Shown here piece after piece: positions 47,559 through 60,076 of a stretch of 64,000 nt of DNA (within the stretch, counting starts at the first letter, position 1; every line of letters begins with the position of its first letter). Both the position numbers and the translations under genes were made by a program. Under the pieces are notes generated by a model. It did no database searches, was not told the DNA's origin, and worked only from the letters and a program-made list of their open reading frames with translations. This DNA comes from Hemileia vastatrix (Eukaryota; Basidiomycota; Pucciniomycetes; Pucciniales; Zaghouaniaceae). Location: assembly GCA_030280995.1 (NCBI GenBank), contig JASXTE010000009.1, positions 1,892,501-1,956,500 on the forward strand, read 5' to 3'.

Positions 47559-47987
47559 AACGACTTGGTCACATCAACTTGGACTACGTGAAAAGGCTTC
47601 TAAAGCATCTCAACATACAGTTTGATGATTCCATTACTTCTATATTATGTGATAATAGCATCAAGGCTAAAACTCATAGATTCCTCTTCTCTGAAAATTT
47701 TTCAAAAGCAACTAGACCCTTACAGTACATTCATTGTGACCTCAGTGGTAGATTAATTAAAAGAAAATCTGGCAATGAATATTATTTTAAATTGACCAAT
47801 TCATATTCATTGTACACATTCGTATATTTACTCAAAAAAAATTCAGATGCCTTTGAGAAATTTGTATTTTTTAAGAAATATTATGAGAACCTGACTTGCA
47901 AGAAACTGCTAAACCTTGTATGAAATGGAGGTGGGGAGTTTTTCAACAAGAATTTTTACGACATCTCAGAGAAGGAAGGCTTTAAAA
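47559..47987 (+). pseudogene. C2 integrase fragment, copy 1
   Basis: It continues the C2 frame broken at 34875. LGHINLDYVKRL is the H-H end of the zinc finger. The C-C half is weakened (ILCDNS). LQYIHCDLSGRL carries the first catalytic Asp, and FKLTNSYSLYTF follows. The frame stops at 47923 (TGA); the NGGGEFFN block that would hold the second Asp follows the stop. It ends at the tandem junction. Confidence 0.75.
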
Positions 47988-48685
47988 CTGTTATTATGGA
48001 CAAAAGACAAGTCAGGTGTATCTACTCTAAAACCTAAATTTCTTAAATCCTCCTCTATTTTTTGTACAGATTTAACATCAATAGAATTACCTATATTGTA
48101 ATTATCAGTATTATGTCTAATCTGAGAGGGTAAGTTACTTACCAAGGGATGGTTGCCAGTCCTGATTTTTGGCGCTTTTTTCCCTTGTAAGGGTGAGCTG
48201 AGGAAGTCAGATGAGGGGGTGGATCCCTGTTGCAACTGAGGCTTGTCCACTGTTGGTGAAACCAGTCCCATTTCCGTTTGTCTACCAGGATTTTCTCCTG
48301 GGAGTGAGTGGACCCTCCTTGGGTAGGGGGTTGCTGATTTGATTGACTGGGCTGGCCTCCCTTTAATTCTGCCATTGCCTGATTCATCTGCTGAAATCCT
48401 ACCTTGCAATTGTTTTGCAACTGCTCTACTTCTTTGAACATGAGAGATTTTGATTCCTCTAGCTTCAGAACCTGTTTGGCCAGGTGGGACAGTTGATCCT
48501 GAAGAGGAGGAGACGTCTTTTTGATAGTTATCTTTTTTAAGAGGGCGTCCTTTTCCTCTATACTCATGCTTTCTGGTTGGGGGTACTGTTGTCCCTCCAT
48601 GGTGATGTCCTGGAAAGTTTTTGTTAGCTTTAGACCTGGTATTATAAGCAGGCTGTTCACTTACACTATCCTGGGGAGCACTCAT
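47988..48685 (-). pseudogene. G3 gag N-terminal fragment, copy 1
   Basis: The frame starts at MSAPQDSVSEQ with NTRSKANKNFPG, a motif usual in Gypsy Gag N-termini, and ends at the junction with C2. The middle is open in two frames. The alternative frame (48660-48139) reads a better coiled-coil (LSHLAKQVLKLEES, FQQMNQAMAELK), while the first frame recovers a convincing end (VQKIEEDLRNLGF). Two compensating frameshifts or an unusual dual reading are possible. No pol remains. Confidence 0.55.
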
Positions 48686-49196
48686 ATTGTTCAGAATAAC
48701 AATATTTTACGTCTACAAAAGGAAAAAACTCTGTGGAATTAGTAGACAAATAATATTAGCAATTATATTACTAATAAAAAAGCAATGGAGCTTACCCTGA
48801 ATTTATATCTTTATTTATTTAAATAAAATGTAAGAAAAATTCGAAAAAATCTGTTAAAAATATAATAATAAGTTTAACTAGACCTCTATAAGGGTGAATA
48901 ATTAGCTTACCAAGCTCTAGCCAAATACCAATTTAATTGGGTGTTATATTGGTGTCCAAATACCAAGGGAAATTGGGTTTATATTGGGTAAAGTTACTAC
49001 TGTAAATATCTAATTTTTATGATAAAAAATTAGTACAATTATTATAAGGGTTCTTTTCCGCAATCAATGAGTTATGATGACCCACTAATATGCAGCAGAC
49101 CCAAATATTTGGTTAATTTTGAGTTGTACTAAGGTAAAAATCACGTCCCAAGGCTTATACTAAATAATAAGTAAAATATAAGGAAAGACCCCCAAT
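48686..49196 (-). other. G3 leader and primer site, copy 1
   Basis: On the minus strand the LTR end CTGACA is followed directly by ATTGGGGGTCTTTCC, a TGG-type primer site, then an untranslated leader up to gag. Confidence 0.55.
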
Positions 49197-50375
49197 TGTC
49201 AGTATAGTCTAGTATATAAGTATGATATAATAGTGTTATTTTATGGTCCTACTACTTATTAATAAATGATTTAGTGATTAAACCTTAGGGGAAGACTAAT
49301 AGAATAGTTATACTCAAATAAAACTCACAATACTTGGATTTAAATGCGTGCTAGTGGTGGAAAATAGAAGAATAAAATATAGTTATAGCTTTTATAAAGA
49401 TAATATCAATTTATAGAGGCTTTATAATATATTTATGAATGCTAATAATTGTATTGTAGTGTTTGTTTGAAGTGTAGTAATTGAATGATGATAATAAACC
49501 GTCAAAATCCCTCCTTACTTATACCCAAATCCACTGGAGTGCACAGACCTTCAATCCAGATGATGTCACTGCTATCCCCGGCAATTACAGCACTGTGAGG
49601 GCCCATCACCTCCCCATGGCGTCCACTTCAAGCAGTTTCAACACCCAGACCTCCAGTAAGGACCCTCCATCACTATTAATAATAACACAGAGTCATACCA
49701 TAAATAGAAAACCCAGATAAAAGCGGATACCATAAAGAAACAGGTAAAATAAATGATCAAAAAGAGATTTAATGAAACTAAAAGCATATAAAGGAAACAA
49801 ATAAAATGTCCAAGCCCCCAAAAACATCCCCAAGCATCCACATTAACCCAAAAACATCTTTCCAACCCATAAATCCGTGAATAACCATCCAAGGAAGTAA
49901 TTTTAGTTGTCCAAACTGGGTGTATGCGCCTGATATAGGTGTCTATGCTTCTGTAGGCGTTGTGAGTCCACTGATTTCGTCCATATGACCTAAAATAAGC
50001 AGAAAAACAAAGGTTATAGGCTATTAAGGGGCTAAAACCCACTTATATACCTAAATATACATAATATACTGCATATTTCACTGAATATGAGATTTATGTA
50101 TACATATAAGCTTATGTATGTCAATAATTACTTCATATCACTTAAGATAAGTATATTATGACTCCATTAACACCTTAATAAGTATTATTAGGCCATGGAT
50201 AAGCTATTTAAACTATTATAAATTATATAATAGAATAATAATTATATATATATATATAATAAAATAATATATATTATTATTTTAACCTTATTTTTAAGAT
50301 ATAAGCTTAATCTAGTTAAGGTTATCTTATTTTAAGCATAAGAAATACTCAGTCCTAAGGATATTTAGGCTGACA
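49197..50375 (-). repeat. G3 LTR, copy 2
   Basis: It matches copy 1 except for a few single-base changes. Here the LTR is joined to the G3 leader and gag on its left, which fixes its orientation as minus. Confidence 0.85.
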
Positions 50376-50939
50376 GAATTTTAGAGTTAGATCAGAAGAG
50401 GGTGAAGAAGGAGGAGAAGAATTACTGTACTCTCCTCTGAAAAGAGAGAGTTAGGAATAGAGGCGAAACTACTAGGCGTAGGTGCGCAGTAACCAAACTT
50501 GACTTGCTTGTTTCCAAGTGGGGTCAAAGAAGTGGGTGCAGGGCGCTTGATGGTCATCTGACTCATCATATTTGAAGTGAAAGCATTGGGATCCAGGTGC
50601 GCAAAAGTGGGCAGCCCATTGTAACTACACTTCTTTTTGTGTTGTTTACAGTAATTGCACGAATAGGAAAGAAAAAAAAAGAAATTAGTAATAGGAAGAA
50701 AGGAAGGAAGAGAAATGAAGAAAACTTACACTAAAGAAAGTATTTCCAAAGCGGGCTTTTGAGAAGTGGCAGGGAGTTATGCCATTCTCGATGCAGCAGG
50801 TGCATCTTGTCCCACCCATCAGTGTAGTTACTGGTGTCATAGGTGGAGCAGTAGTGGGCTGGGTACACACAAACTGTCGGATTGCTTCCACAACATTGGA
50901 GGTATTTTTGGTGTTAATGGTAGTTTTTCTAGTATTCAT
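50376..50939 (-). pseudogene. Antisense gene B 5' part, copy 2
   Basis: A duplicate of the cysteine-cluster exons of gene B, again ending at the G3 LTR. Both clusters, the TACTAAT site and the CG at the intron end are unchanged. Confidence 0.6.
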
Positions 50940-51076
50940 TGAAGGAAATAAATTTGAGAAAGTAAAAATGAGCATTTGTAGTAAGTAAAGGAAGAAGTTT
51001 GAAGGTGGAGGAATAAAGTGCTGTGAGATGCAGGATTTTTATAGGCTCCTGGGGACAGTCACGAGTAGAGCAAAGT

Positions 51077-52206
51077 TGTGGTATGCACCTCACAGGTAGT
51101 TTGATTTTGGACCAATCAGCTCGCATAGTCCAGGAAGAACAAAGGGGATTCAAAGCGCAGTAGGTAGTGCTAAACTATAATACGTATTTGTGTGTTTCAA
51201 GAAAAAAGGGAAATAGAAGCACGGAAGAAGATTCAGGGTCTGTGCGCTCAAATTTTGCAGCAGAATGTGCCACACAATGGGGAATCATGTGTTATTGATT
51301 TAGGACTGCAAGCACTGAACAATATGGATTTGGATTTTCCAATAATCATGTGTTACGCACTAAGGAGGGAATAATGGCTCAAGGAAAGACTCAAGTGCCA
51401 AGTATACTGCACCGCGGCTAGTGTGGTACCTTTCTGAAACAGGTAAAATAGGAGGTTAACTAGTTAAAAGTCAAAGAAACTAGGATCAGTGTTAGAAGGA
51501 GTCAAACTTAGAAGTAGCGCTGAAAAAAAACAAAGGTACAGTCAGGAGTGCACATGTGTATTATTAGTGAAACAAGTTAGTACTAGTGTCAGTAAGGATA
51601 GGCGCTAGATTCAGCGCTGGAGATCCACTAGGGAACTGTGTTTTGAGCGCTGGAAAAATATAAAAAGGGGTATCTCATCTAGTAATAATGGAGGAGAACA
51701 ATTGAAAAATAATTAAATAACAAACAAATAGTTAATAATTGTGGAGTCAAGTATAAGATATCAGATTTTCTGCAATAATTTGTTTGGAAATATATATTAG
51801 AGATATTTATGAATCTTTTTGTCATTTGTGTGTCTTTGAGTGTATTTCTTATAGTATAAGTGAAAGATTTCAACATAGAGAGAATATATAGATTTAGTAA
51901 GATTGACTAGTATTAGAGTTATTTTATTGCTATAGTAAGGCATATTCAAAGAGAGCGCTTCAAGAGGGAGTATCTGTGAATATTAGCGCTTGTTAAGAAT
52001 AGAAATATCCAGATATTAATAATTGTTTTTTTCCAATATTTTAAAATAATTTCTCAAATTTTAAAATTTCTAATCTCATATCAGTGTTACACATTATTGT
52101 GCTGTCTTTAAAAATAAGAGTTTCAGGCACTTCTTTTTAGAAATTGAAAAGAAGAACCAACCCATCTTGCATTGTGTCTACTGGTTAGTAATTTATAACA
52201 CTCTAA
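51077..52206 (+). repeat. G2 3' LTR, copy 2
   Basis: Near-identical to copy 1. As in copy 1, the purine tract before it reads gagcaaagt. Confidence 0.85.
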
Positions 52207-52635
52207 AACGACTTGGTCACATCAACTTGGACTACGTGAAAAGGCTTCTAAAGCATCTCAACATACAGTTTGATGATTCCATTACTTCTATATTATGTGA
52301 TAATAGCATCAAGGCTAAAACTCATAGATTCCTCTTCTCTGAAAATTTTTCAAAAGCAACTAGACCCTTACAGTACATTCATTGTGACCTCAGTGGTAGA
52401 TTAATTAAAAGAAAATCTGGCAATGAATATTATTTTAAATTGACCATTTCATATTCATTGTACACATTCGTATATTTACTCAAAAAAAATTCAGATGCCT
52501 TTGAGAAATTTGTATTTTTTAAGAAATATTATGAGAACCTGACTTGCAAGAAACTGCTAAACCTTGTATGAAATGGAGGTGGGGAGTTTTTCAACAAGAA
52601 TTTTTACGACATCTCAGAGAAGGAAGGCTTTAAAA
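52207..52635 (+). pseudogene. C2 integrase fragment, copy 2
   Basis: Same as copy 1 with one Asn-to-Ile change (TNSYS to TISYS). Confidence 0.75.
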
Positions 52636-53333
52636 CTGTTATTATGGACAAAAGACAAGTCAGGTGTATCTACTCTAAAACCTAAATTTCTTAAATCCTC
52701 CTCTATTTTTTGTACAGATTTAACATCAATAGAATTACCTATATTGTAATTATCAGTATTATGTCTAATCTGAGAGGGTAAGTTACTTACCAAGGGATGG
52801 TTGCCAGTCCTGATTTTTGGCGCTTTTTTCCCTTGTAAGGGTGAGCTGAGGAAGTCAGATGAGGGGGTGGATCCCTGTTGCAACTGAGGCTTGTCCACTG
52901 TTGGTGAAACCAGTCCCATTTCCATTTGTCTACCAGGATTTTCTCCTGGGAGTGAGTGGACCCTCCTTGGGTAGGGGGTTGCTGATTTGATTGACTGGGC
53001 TGGCCTCCCTTTAATTCTGCCATTGCCTGATTCATCTGCTGAAATCCTACCTTGCAATTGTTTTGCAACTGCTCTACTTCTTTGAACATGAGAGATTTTG
53101 ATTCCTCTAGCTTCAGAACCTGTTTGGCCAGGTGGGACAGTTGATCCTGAAGAGGAGGAGACGTCTTTTTGATAGTTATCTTTTTTAAGAGGGCGTCCTT
53201 TTCCTCTATACTCATGCTTTCTGGTTGGGGGTACTGTTGTCCCTCCATGGTGATGTCCTGGAAAGTTTTTGTTAGCTTTAGACCTGGTATTATAAGCAGG
53301 CTGTTCACTTACACTATCCTGGGGAGCACTCAT
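52636..53333 (-). pseudogene. G3 gag N-terminal fragment, copy 2
   Basis: Same as copy 1 except for isolated substitutions, for example Thr-to-Met in the first frame and Arg-to-Trp in the second (48284/52932 region). Confidence 0.55.
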
Positions 53334-53844
53334 ATTGTTCAGAATAACAATATTTTACATCTACAAAAGGAAAAAACTCTGTGGAATTAGTAGACAAATA
53401 ATATTAGCAATTATATTACTAATAAAAAAGCAATGGAGCTTACCCTGAATTTATATCTTTATTTATTTAAATAAAATGTAAGAAAAATTCGAAAAAATCT
53501 GTTAAAAATATAATAATAAGTTTAACTAGACCTCTATAAGGGTGAATAATTAGCTTACCAAGCTCTAGCCAAATACCAATTTAATTGGGTGTTATATTGG
53601 TGTCCAAATACCAAGGGAAATTGGGTTTATATTGGGTACAGTTACTACTGTAAATATCTAATTTTTATGATAAAAAATTAGTACAATTATTATAAGGGTT
53701 CTTTTCCGCAATCAATGAGTTATGATGACCCACTAATATGCAGCAGACCCAAATATTTGGTTAATTTTGAGTTGTACTAAGGTAAAAATCACGTCCCAAG
53801 GCTTATACTAAATAATAAGTAAAATATAAGGAAAGACCCCCAAT
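53334..53844 (-). other. G3 leader and primer site, copy 2
   Basis: Repeat of 48686-49196, with a G-to-A change near 53359 and an A-to-C change near 53639. Confidence 0.55.
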
Positions 53845-55023
53845 TGTCAGTATAGTCTAGTATATAAGTATGATATAATAGTGTTATTTTATGGTCCTAC
53901 TACTTATTAATAAATGATTTAGTGATTAAACCTTAGGGGAAGACTAATAGAATAGTTATACTCAAATAAAACTCACAATACTTGGATTTAAATGCGTGCT
54001 AGTGGTGGAAAATAGAAGAATAAAATATAGTTATAGCTTTTATAAAGATAATATCAATTTATAGAGGCTTTATAATATATTTATGAATGCTAATAATTGT
54101 ATTGTAGTGTTTGTTTGAAGTGTAGTAATTGAATGATGATAATAAACCGTCAAAATCCCTCCTTACTTATACCCAAATCCACTGGAGTGCACAGACCTTC
54201 AATCCAGATGATGTCACTGCTATCCCCGGCAATTACAGCACTTTGAGGGCCCATCACCTCCCCATGGCGTCCACTTCAAGCAGTTTCAACACCCAGACCT
54301 CCAGTAAGGACCCTCCATCACTATTAATAATAACACAGAGTCATACCATAAATAGAAAACCCAGATAAAAGCGGATACCATAAAGAAACAGGTAAAATAA
54401 ATGATCAAAAAGAGATTTAATGAAACTAAAAGCATATAAAGGAAACAAATAAAATGTCCAAGCCCCCAAAAACATCCCCAAGCATCCACATTAACCCAAA
54501 AACATCTTTCCAACCCATAAATCCGTGAATAACCATCCAAGGAAGTAATTTTAGTTGTCCAAACTGGGTGTATGCGCCTGATATAGGTGTCTATGCTTCT
54601 GTAGGCGTTGTGAGTCCACTGATTTCGTCCATATGACCTAAAATAAGCAGAAAAACAAAGGTTATAGGCTATTAAGGGGCTAAAACCCACTTATATACCT
54701 AAATATACATAATATACTGCATATTTCACTGAATATGAGATTTATGTATACATATAAGCTTATGTATGTCAATAATTACTTCATATCACTTAAGATAAGT
54801 ATATTATGACTCCATTAACACCTTAATAAGTATTATTAGGCCATGGATAAGCTATTTAAACTATTATAAATTATATAATAGAATAATAATTATATATATA
54901 TATATAATAAAATAATATATATTATTATTTTAACCTTATTTTTAAGATATAAGCTTAATCTAGTTAAGGTTATCTTATTTTAAGCATAAGAAATACTCAG
55001 TCCTAAGGATATTTAGGCTGACA
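53845..55023 (-). repeat. G3 LTR, copy 3
   Basis: Third copy; differs by single bases, such as CACTTTGAGGG for CACTGTGAGGG. Confidence 0.85.
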
Positions 55024-55587
55024 GAATTTTAGAGTTAGATCAGAAGAGGGTGAAGAAGGAGAAGAAGAATTACTGTACTCTCCTCTGAAAAGAGAGAGTT
55101 AGGAATAGAGGCGAAACTACTAGGCGTAGGTGCGCAGTAACCAAACTTGACTTGCTTGTTTCCAAGTGGGGTCAAAGAAGTGGGTGCAGGGCGCTTGATG
55201 GTCATCTGACTCATCATATTTGAAGTGAAAGCATTGGGATCCAGGTGCGCAAAAGTGGGCAGCCCATTGTAACTACACTTCTTTTTGTGTTGTTTACAGT
55301 AATTGCACGAATAGGAAAGAAAAAAAAAGAAATTAGTAATAGGAAGAAAGGAAGGAAGAGAAATGAAGAAAACTTACACTAAAGAAAGTATTTCCAAAGC
55401 GGGCTTTTGAGAAGTGGCAGGGAGTTATGCCATTCTCGATGCAGCAGGTGCATCTTGTCCCACCCATCAGTGTAGTTACTGGTGTCATAGGTGGAGCAGT
55501 AGTGGGCTGGGTACACACAAACTGTCGGATTGCTTCCACAACATTGGAGGTATTTTTGGTGTTAATGGTAGTTTTTCTAGTATTCAT
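55024..55587 (-). pseudogene. Antisense gene B 5' part, copy 3
   Basis: Third copy of the paired-cluster exons, next to the only unit that keeps an intact purine tract before the G2 LTR. Confidence 0.6.
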
Positions 55588-55715
55588 TGAAGGAAATAAA
55601 TTTGAGAAAGTAAAAATGAGCATTTGTAGTAAGTAAAGGAAGAAGTTTGAAGGTGGAGGAATAAAGTGCTGTGAGATGCAGGATTTTTATAGGCTCCTGG
55701 GGACAGTCACGAGTA

Positions 55716-55724
55716 GAGGGAGGA
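55716..55724 (+). other. G2 polypurine tract, intact only here
   Basis: agagggagga precedes the LTR, matching gggagga before the G4 3' LTR. Units 1 and 2 have gcaaagt at the same place. Confidence 0.65.
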
Positions 55725-56854
55725 TGTGGTATGCACCTCACAGGTAGTTTGATTTTGGACCAATCAGCTCGCATAGTCCAGGAAGAACAAAGGGGATTCA
55801 AAGCGCAGTAGGTAGTGCTAAACTATAATACGTATTTGTGTGTTTCAAGAAAAAAGGGAAATAGAAGCACGGAAGAAGATTCAGGGTCTGTGCGCTCAAA
55901 TTTTGCAGCAGAATGTGCCACACAATGGGGAATCATGTGTTATTGATTTAGGACTGCAAGCACTGAACAATATGGATTTGGATTTTCCAATAATCATGTG
56001 TTACGCACTAAGGAGGGAATAATGGCTCAAGGAAAGACTCAAGTGCCAAGTATACTGCACCGCGGCTAGTGTGGTACCTTTCTGAAACAGGTAAAATAGG
56101 AGGTTAACTAGTTAAAAGTCAAAGAAACTAGGATCAGTGTTAGAAGGAGTCAAACTTAGAAGTAGCACTGAAAAAAAACAAAGGTACAGTCAGGAGTGCA
56201 CATGTGTATTATTAGTGAAACAAGTTAGTACTAGTGTCAGTAAGGATAGGCGCTAGATTCAGCGCTGGAGATCCACTAGGGAACTGTGTTTTGAGCGCTG
56301 GAAAAATATAAAAAGGGGTATCTCATCTAGTAATAATGGAGGAGAACAATTGAAAAATAATTAAATAACAAACAAATAGTTAATAATTGTGGAGTCAAGT
56401 ATAAGATATCAGATTTTCTGCAATAATTTGTTTGGAAATATATATTAGAGATATTTATGAATCTTTTTGTCATTTGTGTGTCTTTGAGTGTATTTCTTAT
56501 AGTATAAGTGAAAGATTTCAACATAGAGAGAATATATAGATTTAGTAAGATTGACTAGTATTAGAGTTATTTTATTGCTATAGTAAGGCATATTCAAAGA
56601 GAGCGCTTCAAGAGGGAGTATCTGTGAATATTAGCGCTTGTTAAGAATAGAAATATCCAGATATTAATAATTGTTTTTTTCCAATATTTTAAAATAATTT
56701 CTCAAATTTTAAAATTTCTAATCTCATATCAGTGTTACACATTATTGTGCTGTCTTTAAAAATAAGAGTTTCAGGCACTTCTTTTTAGAAATTGAAAAGA
56801 AGAACCAACCCATCTTGCATTGTGTCTACTGGTTAGTAATTTATAACACTCTAA
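55725..56854 (+). repeat. G2 3' LTR, copy 3
   Basis: Third copy. It leads into C2 sequence that continues naturally past the repeat end. Confidence 0.85.
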
Positions 56855-58066
56855 AACGACTTGGTCACATCAACTTGGACTACGTGAAAAGGCTTCTAAA
56901 GCATCTCAACATACAGTTTGATGATTCCATTACTTCTATATTATGTGATAATAGCATCAAGGCTAAAACTCATAGATTCCTCTTCTCTGAAAATTTTTCA
57001 AAAGCAACTAGACCCTTACAGTACATTCATTGTGACCTCAGTGGTAGATTAATTAAAAGAAAATCTGGCAATGAATATTATTTTAAATTGACCAATTCAT
57101 ATTCATTGTACACATTTGTATATTTACTCAAAAAAAATTCAGATGCCTTTGAGAAATTTGTATTTTTTAAGAAATATTATGAGAACCTGACTTGCAAGAA
57201 ACTGCTAAACCTTGTATGAAATGGAGGTGGGGAGTTTTTCAACAAGAATTTTTACGACATCTCAGAGAAGGAAGGCTTTAAAATCATAGTTAAATCTCCT
57301 TAGATGCCCCTAAAAACTCTATTTCAGAAACAGGCAATCACACCTCAGTGGAAATGGGAAAGGCCACAAAAATGCCCATGATTACTGGGGAGAAGCCATT
57401 AACACTTCTATCCTTATTAAAAATCATACCCCCACAAGACAAAATGAGAAATCCCTATCTCCCTTTGAAACATTATTCAAAAATATTGCAAAAATCAACA
57501 ACCTCAGGACTTTTAGATGTCTGTCTTATTCAATGGTTGATAAGAAGGTATGCTCTGGTAAGTTTAGCAGTAATGCTGTTAAAGAATGTCTGTTAGGCTT
57601 TCACAAGGAGAAAAATTCTTATTATCTTCTGAACCTTGAGACAAAAAAGCCATTATATTCTAATAATGTCATATTTATTGAGGATAACTTCCCTTTTTAC
57701 AAGCCAGCTAAACATAAAATATTGTGGCCCAATCTTTTTGTCGAAGATGAATGCATTGACATTGCAAGAATACCAGAGGTGGAAAGTGATAGTTTAATCT
57801 GAAAAGAGAGCCCTAGTGCAGAAAAAGACAATTATTTCCACTCTTCCCGATTGGATGCCACTGAACTCCCAAGTTTGAGCCAGATCCTCCTGAACTAACC
57901 TGTTCTTTGAGACTCTGAGAATATAGAACAACCATTAATGTTGCCCCTCAAAACATTTAATCAGACATTTATCTGTTCAAAATCATAGAAGGGAGAAGAG
58001 CTAGGAGCTAAGCCAACTAACATCATTGTCAGAGTAATGTCACTGATGAAAATTTCCATCATGTGC
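56855..58066 (+). pseudogene. C2 integrase, copy 3 and natural continuation
   Basis: As in copies 1 and 2 to 57283. It then runs on through the rest of the integrase (EKPLTLLSLLKI region; SNAVKECLLGFHKEKNSYYLL; FIEDNFPFYK) to GAKPTNIIVR, the linker that normally precedes Copia RT. Frames change at least twice and stops are present. G4 interrupts it at 58067. Confidence 0.7.
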
Positions 58067-59125
58067 TGTGGTCTTCCAACATTGGTAGAGGCCTTTGATG
58101 GGTTTTTTGGCGCTGTTTTGGTATGTCTTAATTGACATTGGTTGAATAATTGGTTTTTTTTCTGTTTTTATTCAGTGAATATTGGGACTATGGGTACGTG
58201 GGTGATACCATTGGATAGACCCGGGGTCTCTCTATATTTTATGTCCTTTTGAAATTTTTCATATTCTTTGTTTTAAGGGGTCATTTACACATTTTTCATT
58301 TGTAAAAGATAGCTGTTTAATTTTGTTTTTTGTGTTTTACAGGATAACCTTAAGTCTGAGGGTTAAGTGCTTAGTACCATTAACTAGAGCTAATTTGTCT
58401 CTATATTTAATGTTTCGCTGTTGTCATAGCTTAATTTTGTGGTATATTTTTCTAAGTATTTTGGGCTTTATTGGAGGTTTTTGGAGGTTTTCTGGCTTAA
58501 GGGCGGTCTGTCTGCTTCTAGGTGGGCCCCCTGCTTTGGTTATAGAAGGCTGGGGAGCATTTCTAGAGGTTTTTATTCAATTTGGCTGCCAAAAGCACAA
58601 AATTTGTTGCTGTGCATGGATTTTTTAGAGGGTGGTCTGTGTGTATACTGAATAAGACATTTTGGGAAACTTTAATTATCATACAACCATCAGGAGGTTA
58701 TGCCATTGTTTCTCACTCAGTTTTCACTGTTTTTTGACCACAATTGGCTGTGTTTGTTGCAAGGTTAGTTCTTCATTTAACTCAACTTTGGAAACTTGTT
58801 TCTCTGGTGTAGCTTTGAAACCTGCATCAATTATTATTGCTGTTTTCTGCGAAACAAGTGCACAGTGTTCAGGTTTTCTAGTGTGGATCTTTCTGCATTT
58901 CAGATTTCTGGTTCTTTGGTTCTCAGTTGTTTACTATTGGCTACTGTCATGACTTGTTAAGCTGTCAAGAAGTGTGTTGGAAGGAGTATAGTAACAGTCT
59001 CTAATTTATTGTAGCAAATAAATTTCACCTGGTATTTGTCAAAGGGACAGGGGTTTTTTTCTCCAGTTTTACTCCAACTCCCTTGGACAAGGCCTATAGC
59101 TAGTACTATAGGATTGTCTAAATTT
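58067..59125 (+). repeat. G4 5' LTR
   Basis: It begins TGTGGTCTTCCAACATTGG, the same start as 63707, and shares TATGTCTTAATTGACATT and TTTTGTGTTTTAC blocks. Its 3' end is placed just before the primer site; the exact end cannot be confirmed. Confidence 0.75.
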
Positions 59126-59126
59126 C

Positions 59127-59143
59127 TGGCACCAAACCTGGGG
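59127..59143 (+). other. G4 primer binding site
   Basis: TGGCACCAAACCTGGGG is a TGG-first site like that of G2; the tRNA was not identified. Confidence 0.6.
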
Positions 59144-59422
59144 TGAGGATTTGCTAGATTTTGGAATCTCTGTTACTTTTGGACTCTCTTCTTATGTGGA
59201 ATCTTTGTGGATTTTGGATTTTGGTGCTGTATCTCTCTGTGGTTTGTCTAGGGGGTCTTCTCTCTAGTTGAATTAGGTCCCTCCTAGGTCTCTGAAGGCT
59301 ATTGGGGGGACTTTGGCTATCTGTGGTGGATAGTTGGGGAGGTGTAATTAGAAATAGTTAGGACGGTCAGGATCAAGTCATGGAAAGTGCAAATTTTCTT
59401 TGGATAGGAGGCAAGGTTATCT

Positions 59423-60076
59423 TTGGAGACCTTTGAAGCTGCTGCTGATGTGGATGCAGCTTCTGATTTGAATAGGGTGAAGCAGGTGATCTTCTTCATT
59501 GATGATAGAGAGGTGTTGAAGGAAGTTCTTAGCATGGTGGAATATAGGATTCAGGATTGGGGAAAGTTAAAGATGGAAATTATCAGGAGGTGGCCCAATG
59601 TGTTTTCAATGGATGATCTTTATGGAATCGCTAGGAAATGGGAAATGGATGGTGGTGTAACTTCTCTGGTTCAGTATGGTAAATTTATGTAGGAATTTGA
59701 AGAGGTTATGGATTATCTGCATTATAATTGTATGTCCTCTCATGAAATGGAGGCCAAGAGTTATTTTTGGAGTGCCATGGGTCTGGAGGTCAAAAAGGAG
59801 GTTCAGGGATATCTGTTAAAGGCTGGGCTGATGAAGACACTTCTAAATGGAGAAAGTGGGATTCCTGCTATAGGTGTTTTGAAGAAAGCTATTCTGGGGC
59901 ATCTTGAAAACCTTGTTTCTAAAGAGTTGGAACCTGAAAATGAAAATTTAATGGATGGAAAGGTTCATGAAAAAGTGACAGAAAATTCAGCTACAGTGGA
60001 AATTTTGCAGTCACCAATTCTGGGAGATGATGATCTTTCTGATTTTTCAGAAGTTTTTTATTTCTTTAACAGATGA
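59423..60076 (+). pseudogene. G4 gag
   Basis: The frame aligns with G2 gag: TFEAAADVDAASD against RFEQATEVHRATE, DWGKLKMEIIRRW against NWSALKKQMLKRW, and DLYGIARKWEMDGGV against DLDVLVKMVKANGGV. One TAG at 59690 interrupts it. The first codon given is a TTG inside the domain; the true start is upstream (an ATG at 59382 is in another frame). It ends at the frameshift near 60060. Gag would form the particle; the zinc knuckle is not seen. Confidence 0.65.

Larger units (their letters stand above)
44549..57283. repeat. Tandem amplification, period 4,648 bp
   Basis: Equivalent points are offset by exactly 4,648 bp (44549/49197/53845), with only scattered single-base differences. The order is G3 gag (minus), G3 leader, G3 LTR, G2 gene B, G2 LTR, C2 integrase. 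Two full units run from 47988 to 52635 and from 52636 to 57283; the first copy (44549-47987) lacks the gag part. The C2/G3 junction is at 47987/47988 and 52635/52636. In the last copy C2 continues naturally past 57283. Confidence 0.9.
23904..58066 (+). mobile_element. C2: Ty1/Copia element split by three insertions
   Basis: Pieces in order are: primer site 24318, gag start 24350-24548, gag/protease 33789-34875, integrase 56855-58066. The gaps are filled by T4, by G2 with G3 and its tandem amplification, and by G4. Joining the flanks across T4 gives a continuous gag that aligns with C1. Across G2 it gives the conserved W-H-x-x-L-G-H zinc-finger start. RT and RNase H must lie beyond 64000. Confidence 0.75.

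Noticed and set aside
48521..48742. Plus-strand frame opposite G3 gag
   Set aside because: Shadow of the minus-strand gag frame.
44549..57283. Three independent retroelement insertions
   Set aside because: The spacing is exactly 4,648 bp and the C2/G3 junction is identical, so this is tandem duplication rather than repeated insertion.
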